DNA of 33,723 nucleotides from a virus. Of the stretch, positions 1-5,085 are shown in pieces; position 1 is the first letter of the stretch, and each line of letters opens with the position of its first letter. A model generated the notes under the pieces. The model saw nothing but the letters and a program-made list of their open reading frames with translations. It did no database searches and was not told where the DNA came from. Location: IMG/VR virus record IMGVR_UViG_3300020473_000007, positions 1 through 33,723 of that record. One strand, written 5' to 3'. A program made the position numbers and the translations under genes.

Positions 1-77
1 GATTGATTATAATTTTTATATTCAACCACCTGATTGTTTTTGTCTTTAACTTCCTCCATAGCAGGTGGTTGATTAAA
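1..77. repeat. Terminal direct repeat, left copy (77 bp)
   Basis: Bases 1-77 are identical to 33647-33723. Both copies lie inside the terminase large subunit reading frame, and that frame continues across the joint. An exact repeat of this length is what a de Bruijn assembler leaves when it closes a circle with k = 77, so it most likely marks circular completeness and not a biological terminal redundancy. The alternative, a true short direct terminal repeat inside terL, is much less likely because terL would then be split in a linear genome. Confidence 0.95.
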
Positions 78-707
78 AAATTTCCAGTTATCTGGTTTAA
101 TCAGCATCTTTGCTTCTTGTTTACTAATATAGTCAGGTATAATAGTTTCACCTGCCATTATTGCCCACCAATGATCGGTATCTGGTGGGTTGGTATCGCA
201 AACGACACCATACCATGTTGGGCCACCATCACGCATAGATGGAAAACGACCAACACGCATAGAACAAGCATCAACAATACTTTTAGGAATCTCTCGTGCC
301 TCATTTATCCATACCCCCGTTAATTCAAGAGATAACAATTTCTTTACATCTTCTGGTCTATCAAGAGCCAAAAAGATTACCTCACAGTCAATATCTCCCT
401 TTTTAAGTTTGTGTGTGTAAGGTACACTCCAAGTAAAACCACCCCAATCTTCTTCGGGAAACCAATCTAGCCAAGTCTTGATTGTGGTTGTTTTAAGCTG
501 TGGATTTGTGTTACGAATAACTGCCCAACGAGTTTTACGTATTCCTTCTTCATTTGGTTTTTGTGAGATTGCTCGTTTTATTATTTCAATACAACAAGCT
601 ACAGATTTACCACTTCCTACAGGGCCACGTATTCCTCTGAAGAAAGTATCATTTTTTAAGAATTCTTTTAGTACCTGTCCATCAGGTTTATAATTTAGTG
701 ATGCCAT
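1..707 (-). CDS. terL: Terminase large subunit, N-terminal ATPase part (continues at 33646)
   Basis: This is the packaging motor ATPase that translocates DNA into the prohead through the portal. The start ATG is at 707 and the product begins MASLNYKPDGQ. Walker A GPVGSGKS is at residues 28-35, and a Walker B-like VWINEARE follows near residue 130. The frame has no stop down to base 1 and continues in frame at base 33646 in the circular molecule. Joined to 32848-33646 it gives 501 residues, normal for a podovirus TerL. The start overlaps the end of the upstream 64-residue gene by 20 bases. It is incomplete in this window only because the circle was cut here. Confidence 0.95.
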   Translation of the reverse strand, partial: MASLNYKPDGQVLKEFLKNDTFFRGIRGPVGSGKSVACCIEIIKRAISQKPNEEGIRKTRWAVIRNTNPQLKTTTIKTWLDWFPEEDWGGFTWSVPYTHKLKKGDIDCEVIFLALDRPEDVKKLLSLELTGVWINEAREIPKSIVDACSMRVGRFPSMRDGGPTWYGVVCDTNPPDTDHWWAIMAGETIIPDYISKQEAKMLIKPDNWKFFNQPPAMEEVKDKNNQVVEYKNYNQ

Positions 708-882
708 AATTAACCGCTAGTTCATATAACTTTTCTCTAGCTTGTTCAGATAGAGATTCTATGATTCTATCAGCTTCGTGGTTTGTTACCAACTCTTTTG
801 GATAATGTTTCATATGTTGTGATTTAACAACAGTACGTAGTGTATCTATTTCTCTAATAGAATATTTAGTAAATATTGTCAT
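688..882 (-). CDS. Hypothetical 64-residue protein upstream of terL
   Basis: The family is not recognised. The 64-residue product (MTIFTKYSIREIDTLR...) is charged and predicted mostly helical, with no membrane segment, cysteine pair or clear motif. It starts inside the end of the DUF5872-like gene (879-1277, TGA/ATG overlap of 4 bases) and runs 20 bases into terL, so it is translated as part of the packaging operon. Its place directly before terL suggests a packaging or maturation helper, but nothing in the protein itself shows this. Confidence 0.75.
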   Translation of the reverse strand: MTIFTKYSIREIDTLRTVVKSQHMKHYPKELVTNHEADRIIESLSEQAREKLYELAVNYGITKL

Positions 883-1277
883 ACTTTTCTATATCTCCTT
901 ACTTTTCTTGCAATAGATTTTGGTTGTTTACTAAATTGTTTTCCACTCGCTTTATCTTTTCTTTTCTTAGCCGTAGTTCTCGCATATTCTTTTGATGATA
1001 ATTTTTTAATGGCTTTTTCTGGTAAATAACGTTCTCCTGTTTCTGAAGATTTTTTTCCTGACTTTGTACGCCATTTTTGTTTTGACCATTTAGATAATGA
1101 GTTAGATTTCTTTTTAGCACCACTATATCCACCTCCTGCTTTTTTATATGCTTTGACGGCGGCTTGGGCTTTTCTTCCTGACCATTGACCTGCCGCAGTT
1201 CCGTGTGATGCTTGTGCTTTTATTCTAGCTACAATACGTTTCCATAACGAAGGATTTTTTTTCTTTGCTGTACTCAT
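879..1277 (-). CDS. Basic DUF5872-like protein
   Basis: This is a 132-residue, very lysine/arginine-rich protein. The N-terminal block (about residues 6-65) has the pattern NPSLWKRIVARIKA, GQWSGRKAQAAVKAYKKAGGGY and NSLSKWSKQKWRT. The C-terminal block has RYLPEKAIKKLSSKEYA and SKQPKSIARK. I recognise this arrangement from the DUF5872 family found in marine phages and large algal viruses. Its biochemical role is unknown; the charge suggests nucleic acid binding, perhaps with packaged DNA. It overlaps its neighbours on both sides by 4 bases. Family assignment is from memory of the pattern. Confidence 0.8.
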   Translation of the reverse strand: MSTAKKKNPSLWKRIVARIKAQASHGTAAGQWSGRKAQAAVKAYKKAGGGYSGAKKKSNSLSKWSKQKWRTKSGKKSSETGERYLPEKAIKKLSSKEYARTTAKKRKDKASGKQFSKQPKSIARKVRRYRKV

Positions 1278-1495
1278 TTTTTTGCTGTGTTATATGATGC
1301 TGTTACTACTCGTAAATTACTTGGTGCATTATTTTGTGGGTTGCCATCTATATGATGAATATGTTTATTGTCGCCTTTTTTTACGATACCAAGTTTAAGA
1401 GCACGTCGTCTTGCTCTATTTCTTTTTACACGATCTTTTTTTGACGAAGAAGATGATTGGAAAGAATCATACTCGTGTCTATAATCTCTACTCAT
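1274..1495 (-). CDS. HNH endonuclease
   Basis: This is a 73-residue single-domain HNH nuclease. A basic linker (DRVKRNRARRRALKLG, residues 21-36) precedes the ββα-metal core: HIHHIDGNPQNNAPSNLRVV at residues 45-64, with His47/His48, Asp50 and Asn60 in the expected places. No zinc-binding cysteines are present. Free-standing HNH genes beside terminase are common in phages and either assist packaging-end cleavage or act as mobile homing nucleases. Here it is translationally coupled to both neighbours (4- and 8-base overlaps), which favours a fixed operon gene over a recent insertion. Confidence 0.88.
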   Translation of the reverse strand: MSRDYRHEYDSFQSSSSSKKDRVKRNRARRRALKLGIVKKGDNKHIHHIDGNPQNNAPSNLRVVTASYNTAKK

Positions 1496-1673
1496 TACTA
1501 TTTAAAATATGTTGTTTTGCCATTGCGTATGCTTTTTCTTTAGAATGACCACGTATCATTTTAAATTCTGCGTAATCTTTTATTTGTTTTTCTCTATGGC
1601 GTTCAAGTTCTGCAAGTCTTGACGTTTCCATACTTTGGGCAATTTTTTTATTTTTTTCTAATTTTTTATTCAC
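1488..1673 (-). CDS. Hypothetical 61-residue charged protein
   Basis: The family is not recognised. The product is a charged, helix-rich protein with likely coiled-coil character (KKLEKNKKIAQSME..., LAELERHREKQ). I choose the GTG at 1671-1673 as start: GAGG lies about 5 bases upstream, and the GTG overlaps the TGA of the preceding 47-residue gene (GTGA joint). A TTG at 1676 is in frame but too close to the GAGG. The gene overlaps the HNH gene by 8 bases. Its function cannot be read from the sequence. Confidence 0.65.
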   Translation of the reverse strand: MNKKLEKNKKIAQSMETSRLAELERHREKQIKDYAEFKMIRGHSKEKAYAMAKQHILNSNE

Positions 1674-1813
1674 CAATACCTCACTAGTTCAATTAATTCT
1701 ATTATAACAATTAATCCTAAAAATAAAGCTAAAAGTGTATGATATATATTCCATAGAACATAATAATTTTTCTGTGGATATTTTTTAGTAGATTGTTTTT
1801 TTCTTACGACCAT
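1670..1813 (-). CDS. Small single-TM protein (47 residues)
   Basis: This open frame has ATG at 1811-1813 and TGA at 1670-1672. The product starts MVVRKKQSTKKYPQKN, a strongly basic tail of about 16 residues. It is followed by a hydrophobic helix at about residues 24-41 (HTLLALFLGLIVIIELI) and ends VRYW. The N-in basic tail plus one helix is a typical small phage membrane protein. It overlaps the 3' end of the 278-residue gene by 29 bases and couples to the next gene by GTGA. It may be a holin- or pinholin-like or superinfection-related protein; this cannot be resolved. The frame's membrane-protein character and tight joints are the reasons for calling it. Confidence 0.6.
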   Translation of the reverse strand: MVVRKKQSTKKYPQKNYYVLWNIYHTLLALFLGLIVIIELIELVRYW

Positions 1814-2621
1814 CAAAACCCTTATCGCCAAAGGGTGTACCACCCACTCCCATTCCTGTTGGTGTTCCTGTTCTGCTTCCTGTTGAAGATGTAGTTTTCT
1901 TTTTAATTGCTTGTAATATTCTTTCTTTTGTTCTTTGAAAAATATTTTTTTTCTTTTTTGTTGTATCTTTTTTTACTTCCTTTTTAGGAATGTTTTTATT
2001 GCCTTTTGCGGTTTCACTTAATCCTTTCATAATCTTTTTCATTATTTCTTGGTATCTTTTTGGATTAGTTTGTTGCAAATTTTTAAGATTTTTTTTTGTT
2101 CGTGCTTCTGCAAACTTTCGTGCTTTACGACCTTTATATACTCTACGAGCTATATCACCTGCAATACCAACAACAAGTGTACCACCTGCACCTGTGGTAA
2201 TAATTTCTGACATTGAGAATTTATCTTTATCTTGTGGTTTGGGAACATCACTTTTCTTATTTTGTAATTCTATTTTTCTTGTTCTTTTGTCTTTGTTATC
2301 TGTTGCACGAACATCATCTTTACTTGTTTTTACTTCTCTTTGTTTAGATTCACCTTGTCTTATTTTTTCCATTTCTTCTTTAAGATTTTCTTTTGCTCGT
2401 GAACTTAATAAAGTTTTTTCCTTTTTTTTCTTGTTTGAATCAATTTCTCGTTTTTTTCCTACACCAAAGGCTTCTCTAGTTGTAGGTTCGTTTTTAGTAG
2501 AAATAGTTACTTTACCATCTTCACGTCGTCTAAGTTCATACTTTCGTTTTCCCATTGCACGAAGTTTATAGTCAGTAGGATTTTTCCGTAATTCTTGTTC
2601 GTATGTTCCTGTATAGGCCAT
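1785..2621 (-). CDS. Lysine-rich 278-residue protein of unknown function
   Basis: The family is not recognised. The 278-residue product is extremely rich in Lys/Arg and low in hydrophobics apart from one stretch near residues 140-160 (ITTGAGGTLVVGIAGDIARR) that could be a short membrane or amphipathic segment. The N-terminus (TYEQELRKNPTDYKLRAMGKRKYELRRR) looks folded, the middle is a charged linker, and the C-terminus ends in a Gly/Thr-rich tail plus KKK. It sits between terS and terL in a run of basic proteins. A DNA-associated or internal virion role is plausible from charge alone; no catalytic motif is visible. Confidence 0.75.
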   Translation of the reverse strand: MAYTGTYEQELRKNPTDYKLRAMGKRKYELRRREDGKVTISTKNEPTTREAFGVGKKREIDSNKKKKEKTLLSSRAKENLKEEMEKIRQGESKQREVKTSKDDVRATDNKDKRTRKIELQNKKSDVPKPQDKDKFSMSEIITTGAGGTLVVGIAGDIARRVYKGRKARKFAEARTKKNLKNLQQTNPKRYQEIMKKIMKGLSETAKGNKNIPKKEVKKDTTKKKKNIFQRTKERILQAIKKKTTSSTGSRTGTPTGMGVGGTPFGDKGFDGRKKKTIY

Positions 2622-2628
2622 AGAGTTA

Positions 2629-2820
2629 TTATCCTTTCTTTTTCTTTTTTGTCAACATAAGCACTTTTCTTTTTACTTTGGCTGACAAATCTTTGAAGTG
2701 AAATAATTTTTTACTAGAAGATGTATGTGTCTTTCCAGAATGAAGATCCCCATTAGGCATCTTATGTGAACCACCTGTATGAACTTTACCATCTTTGGTA
2801 TAATGTTTAACTCCTTTCAT
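2629..2820 (-). CDS. Small basic conserved phage protein (63 residues)
   Basis: The product begins MKGVKHYTKDGKVHTGGSHK and continues MPNGDLHSGKTHTSSSKKLFHF, ending in KKKKKG. I recognise the HxxKDGxxHxGxxHKMPNGDLHSGKTHTSSSKKLFH pattern as a small protein frequent in marine phages, of unknown role. The several regularly spaced histidines could bind metal, but this is inference. It starts at the TAATG joint with the 20-residue gene upstream, and 7 bases separate its end from the next gene. Confidence 0.75.
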   Translation of the reverse strand: MKGVKHYTKDGKVHTGGSHKMPNGDLHSGKTHTSSSKKLFHFKDLSAKVKRKVLMLTKKKKKG

Positions 2821-2882
2821 TAGTAACCTTTTTTCTTTTTCTTTTTAGTTTTTGGTGCTTTTGGCATTTTATATCCGGGCAT
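2820..2882 (-). CDS. 20-residue lysine-tailed micro-protein
   Basis: ATG at 2880-2882 and TAA at 2820-2822 give MPGYKMPKAPKTKKKKKKGY. Both ends are TAATG joints, to the DUF6321-like gene upstream and the 63-residue gene downstream, which leaves no gap in the operon if this frame is translated. Tiny MPGY-type lysine-rich frames are a recurrent sight in marine phage packaging regions (recollection, unchecked). The peptide is far too short to fold. It could bind nucleic acid, or its translation could simply keep ribosomes moving between flanking genes. Confidence 0.6.
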   Translation of the reverse strand: MPGYKMPKAPKTKKKKKKGY

Positions 2883-3202
2883 TATTTCTTTCCTTTCTTT
2901 TTTTTATTTTTTAATCGTATTGACATTGCTTTGGCTTTACGTCTTGCATCAGCTTTACTTGAGGCACCCCACGCTCTTAATGACAAAAGTAAACGAGTTG
3001 GTCTACCTTTGCTATCTCGTTCAGGCCCCGGCATATTTCCCATCCGTGCTAAAAAAGATGCCCGTCTAGGATTATCTCCAGACTTGACCGGTGCTTTTAA
3101 TGTACCACCTGTTTGTCTTTTATAAGATGCACGACCTTTTGCATTTAATCCTCCTTTAGGATTCTTACCTGCCTTTCTTTGCCACGCCGGTGATTTAGCC
3201 AT
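2882..3202 (-). CDS. DUF6321-like basic protein
   Basis: This is a 106-residue basic protein. I start it at the ATG at 3200-3202, giving MAKSPAWQRKAGKNPKGGLN. The pattern AWQRKAGKNPKGGLNAKGRA, SGDNPRRASFLARMGNMPGP, DSKGRPTRLLLSLRAWG is one I recognise from the DUF6321 family of marine phages and large DNA viruses. The frame stays open up to 3322, but that extension runs through a 13-base poly-A tract and non-coding sequence and is rejected. The function is unknown; small, basic and next to terminase, it may accompany DNA packaging. It is the first of the basic-protein run downstream of terS. Confidence 0.8.
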   Translation of the reverse strand: MAKSPAWQRKAGKNPKGGLNAKGRASYKRQTGGTLKAPVKSGDNPRRASFLARMGNMPGPERDSKGRPTRLLLSLRAWGASSKADARRKAKAMSIRLKNKKKKGKK

Positions 3203-3474
3203 TAGAATACCACGTACAAGATCATTGATACAATTATGTAAGTAACCATAACCGAACCTTAACAGAAAAAAAAAAAAATTACAAGCAACGAACCTTAAAC
3301 GACTATAATGTCTGAGCACCACCTACCTTATAATCAGGCACGGGTTTTTCTAACCCACCCTTGTTTATTACTTCGGTGTTAGAAAAGCCGTGCCGCATAG
3401 TGAGGTCAGCTTTATGTGAATGATACTGGCAAGAGCCAGTAGCATTCGGATTGGGCTTACGCCAACAATCCCGA
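3203..3474. other. Structured intergenic segment between terS and the basic-protein operon
   Basis: No gene is supported in these 272 bases. Three hairpins follow one another. The first is an 18-base arm at 3337-3354 pairing with 3378-3394 (GGCACGG...TTTCTAAC with GTTAGAAA...CCGTGCC). The second is 3424-3430 with 3435-3441 (TACTGGC/GCCAGTA, 4-base loop). The third is 3448-3456 with 3461-3471, a 6+3 bp stem whose minus-strand loop is GTAA (GNRA type). None is followed by a T-run on the minus strand, so they are not standard intrinsic terminators. Nearer the downstream gene lie a 13-base poly-A (3266-3278) and a 10-base direct repeat CGAACCTTAA at 3253-3262 and 3289-3298. Confidence 0.7.
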
Positions 3475-3864
3475 TTACTTCAAGTCTATGTTTATACTGA
3501 AATCACCCTTAACCATATGTTGGTGCTTATCTGGTGCTTTGAATCCTGCCCTATCAAGTATATCCTTACTTGCTTCAAGTTGTACATACTCTGATTTCGC
3601 ACCTGAACATAAATCAAGTAACCTTGATTGTGCTTTAACTGCACTCATCCCCAAGTTATGTTGTATCTGTTCAAACATATACTGTTGTACCTTCGGATTT
3701 CGTAGCATACGACTTGCACTTACTCTGGAACTATTCCCCTTGTATCCTGCGAGTTTTGACGCTTCTGTTATCGTACATCCTGTAGATACGAGAGTATCAA
3801 CTAACTTCTTTGCTTTCGGTGTGATTTCATTGGTTTCTTTCATTGAAACGGACATACTCTTCAT
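3475..3864 (-). CDS. terS: Terminase small subunit (probable)
   Basis: This protein recognises viral DNA and loads TerL for packaging. The product of up to 129 residues has an N-terminal helix-turn-helix-like segment at about residues 17-55 (ITPKAKKLVDTLVSTGCTIT, EASKLAGYKGNSSRVSASRM, LRNPKVQQYM), the usual TerS pattern of repeated short helices. A helical oligomerisation part and an unstructured acidic/basic tail follow. The most upstream ATG (3864) overlaps a predicted -10 box, so the real start may be ATG 3855 or 3843 (MKETNEI...); none has a good Shine-Dalgarno sequence. It is the first gene of the minus arm, followed by 272 non-coding bases. The call rests on fold pattern and position. 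Confidence 0.75.
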   Translation of the reverse strand: MKSMSVSMKETNEITPKAKKLVDTLVSTGCTITEASKLAGYKGNSSRVSASRMLRNPKVQQYMFEQIQHNLGMSAVKAQSRLLDLCSGAKSEYVQLEASKDILDRAGFKAPDKHQHMVKGDFSINIDLK

Positions 3865-3890
3865 ATATCAGCTACTGTTGAAAAAGTCAA
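3862..3890 (-). promoter_or_regulatory. Candidate sigma70-type promoter for the minus (late/packaging) arm
   Basis: On the minus strand TTGACT (3890-3885) is followed after exactly 17 bases by TATATG (3867-3862). The -35 lies in a small palindrome, GTTGACTTTTTCAAC, that could be an operator or hairpin. The -10 overlaps the first possible terS ATG, which would force use of a downstream start. Box match is partial (5/6 and 4/6), so this is a prediction only. Confidence 0.4.
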
Positions 3891-3914
3891 CATACCTGAT
3901 TGCGTATGACGGGA

Positions 3915-3969
3915 TTGTTAGAAAAACCACTAGTGGTAAGATTTGTAAAGAACAAATCTTTTCTAACAA
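3915..3969. other. Three-way-junction structured element
   Basis: Nested complementarity is perfect here. An outer stem TTGTTAGAA (3915-3923) pairs with TTCTAACAA (3961-3969). Inside are the palindrome ACCACTAGTGGT (3926-3937) and a second hairpin AAGATTTG (3938-3945) with CAAATCTT (3953-3960) around a 7-base loop. Folded, this is a compact three-way junction, possible in RNA of either strand or in extruded DNA. It has no T-run and no ORF. The outer stem carries the TTAGAAAA motif also found in the 3337-3394 hairpin on the other side of terS. Confidence 0.65.
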
Positions 3970-4025
3970 CCACTTACATACACTTTATGTTTAATTAAAG
4001 ATTTAACGGAGCTTCGCACATTATA

Positions 4026-4068
4026 ATGACAAGGACTCTTTCTAAAGAAACTGTCCTTACGCAGTCAT
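4026..4068. other. Stem-loop in the divergent control region
   Basis: ATGAC (4026-4030) pairs with GTCAT (4064-4068) and AAGGAC (4031-4036) with GTCCTT (4053-4058). Inside, TTTC (4039-4042) pairs with GAAA (4047-4050). The hairpin lies between the three-way junction and the long inverted repeat; the flanking bases up to 4140 hold no ORF that I can support. Confidence 0.5.
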
Positions 4069-4145
4069 ATTTCTTCGGTGCTTACGCTCATTATATTTGA
4101 CTAGCTATCCTGCAAAGACTCCTCACGAATTGATGGATGTATTGT

Positions 4146-4174
4146 TTGAGTCAAGTTATTTGTTTTAGTATTAG
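4146..4174 (+). promoter_or_regulatory. Candidate sigma70-type promoter for the plus (early) arm
   Basis: TTGAGT (4146-4151) and TATTAG (4169-4174) are separated by 17 bases. Transcription would begin near 4181, so the transcript would include most of the long inverted repeat that follows. The -10 and spacer are themselves part of the left arm (4153-4178). The match to consensus is modest and the assignment rests on spacing and position. Confidence 0.4.
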
Positions 4175-4475
4175 TTGCGTAAACATTGATGTCCTTCCGT
4201 TGTTAAGATTAATGGAAATTATCGAAGCTATAGATACCTACAAATATTTGAGAGGTAGGAAAGCCACCCCTTTATATAAAGGTAGGGGTGGTGGCTTACA
4301 TTTTGTGCCGTCAGCTAACGGCAGTAGCCAACTCCCTCCGGTTTCCTCCATACCGGCCGATCCTAAAACCTCCGGGAGTTGCAAATTTTGTAGGTATCTA
4401 TATTTCGTAATTTCGCTATTAATCTTAACAACGAAAGGACATAACAATGGCAACTAATACTAAAACAAATAACTT
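4153..4475. ncRNA. Long inverted repeat with multi-hairpin core (candidate structured RNA or origin)
   Basis: The left arm 4153-4244 is complementary to 4387-4475 in blocks: 4153-4178 with 4450-4475 (26/26), CATTG 4184-4188 with 4445-4449, 4189-4213 with 4418-4442 (24/25), AAATTA and CGAA in 4216-4226, and 4229-4244 with 4387-4402 (16/16). That is about 81 pairs. The 142-base core holds three stems: AGCCAC...GTGGCT (4262-4296) around the palindrome CCTTTATATAAAGG; TGCCGT/ACGGCA (4306-4323); and CAACTCCC/GGGAGTTG (4329-4381) with an inner CCGGT/ACCGG. The core is GC-rich against an AT-rich genome. The right arm contains AAAGGA (4434-4439), the ATG (4447) and about nine codons of the first early gene. 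Function unknown. Confidence 0.75.
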
Positions 4476-4977
4476 AACACTTCTTGATAATATTAATTCA
4501 TTTGTTGATTTTATGGATTGTTCACATATTCCTCCGACATCTGATGGTTCTTCATATAGTGATGGAACATATGATGTTGAATGGAATGTTGATAATATCT
4601 TATATTATGGTGGTTCGTTATCATATACTATAAATCAAATTGAAGCTAAAAAATCTTATTATGACAATTTGACTTATAGATTAAATAATATGAATCAAGA
4701 TACACACACCGATTCAGATATTGAAGATACAAAAGAAAAGATTGCATCTGTAGAACCTGTTATCTTTAACCTTTCTAAAATGGAAGCGTTACAACAAAGA
4801 TTATTTTACGCATTTGTTGGACGTCATATTGGAATTGAAATTGGAGATAATACTTCAATTCAAAATTTAGTTAAAGATGTTAGAAAATATTTAGATTCTA
4901 AAAAAAGAAAAAATATGGAATCTAAAAATTCTAATAAGTTTGATATTGATTTAAATCAAACTGTTACTCTTAAATAA
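4447..4977 (+). CDS. First early gene, unknown 176-residue protein
   Basis: The family is not recognised. The 176-residue product is rich in Asn, Asp, Ser and Lys, without a membrane segment or a known catalytic motif. It has a helical middle (INQIEAKKSYYDNLTYRLNN...) and a basic stretch near the end (KYLDSKKRKNMESKNSNK). The start ATG follows AAAGGA at 4434-4439. Both, and roughly the first nine codons, lie in the right arm of the long inverted repeat, so translation could be controlled by folding. An intrinsic terminator 10 bases after the stop makes it a single-gene unit. Position suggests an early host-takeover or regulatory protein; this is inference. Confidence 0.8.
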   Translation: MATNTKTNNLTLLDNINSFVDFMDCSHIPPTSDGSSYSDGTYDVEWNVDNILYYGGSLSYTINQIEAKKSYYDNLTYRLNNMNQDTHTDSDIEDTKEKIASVEPVIFNLSKMEALQQRLFYAFVGRHIGIEIGDNTSIQNLVKDVRKYLDSKKRKNMESKNSNKFDIDLNQTVTLK

Positions 4978-4986
4978 TATTAACTT

Positions 4987-5025
4987 ATTCCCTCTAGTCT
5001 TAATTGATTAGAGGGAATTTTTTTG
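4987..5025 (+). terminator. Intrinsic terminator after the first early gene
   Basis: ATTCCCTCTA (4987-4996) pairs perfectly with TAGAGGGAAT (5009-5018) around a 12-base loop, and a run of seven T (5018-5024) follows directly. This is the clearest rho-independent terminator in the window. It separates the 4447 gene from the downstream early genes. Confidence 0.92.
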
Positions 5026-5085
5026 TACTTTCTTTTGAAAAAGAAAGATACCAAAGAAAACCATAACTTTAGATTGGAGCATATA

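Noticed and set aside
899-1132. 77-codon minus-strand ORF overlapping the DUF5872-like gene
   Set aside because: It is an alternate frame in A-rich sequence with no family pattern, fully contained in a recognisable gene.
1990-2571. 193-codon plus-strand ORF
   Set aside because: It is the antisense shadow of the lysine-rich minus-strand gene; the Phe/Leu-rich product is the expected complement of Lys codons.
2882-3322. Longer 146-residue start for the DUF6321-like gene
   Set aside because: The extra 40 residues read through the poly-A tract and repeats in non-coding DNA, and the family pattern begins at MAKSPAW.
3337-3394. Intrinsic terminator for terS
   Set aside because: The stem is strong, but no T-run follows on the minus strand or the plus strand.
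4238-4453. Open frame of 71 codons on the minus strand through the inverted-repeat core
   Set aside because: It has no ribosome site, its composition follows from the hairpins, and it opposes the better-supported structured element and gene 4447.
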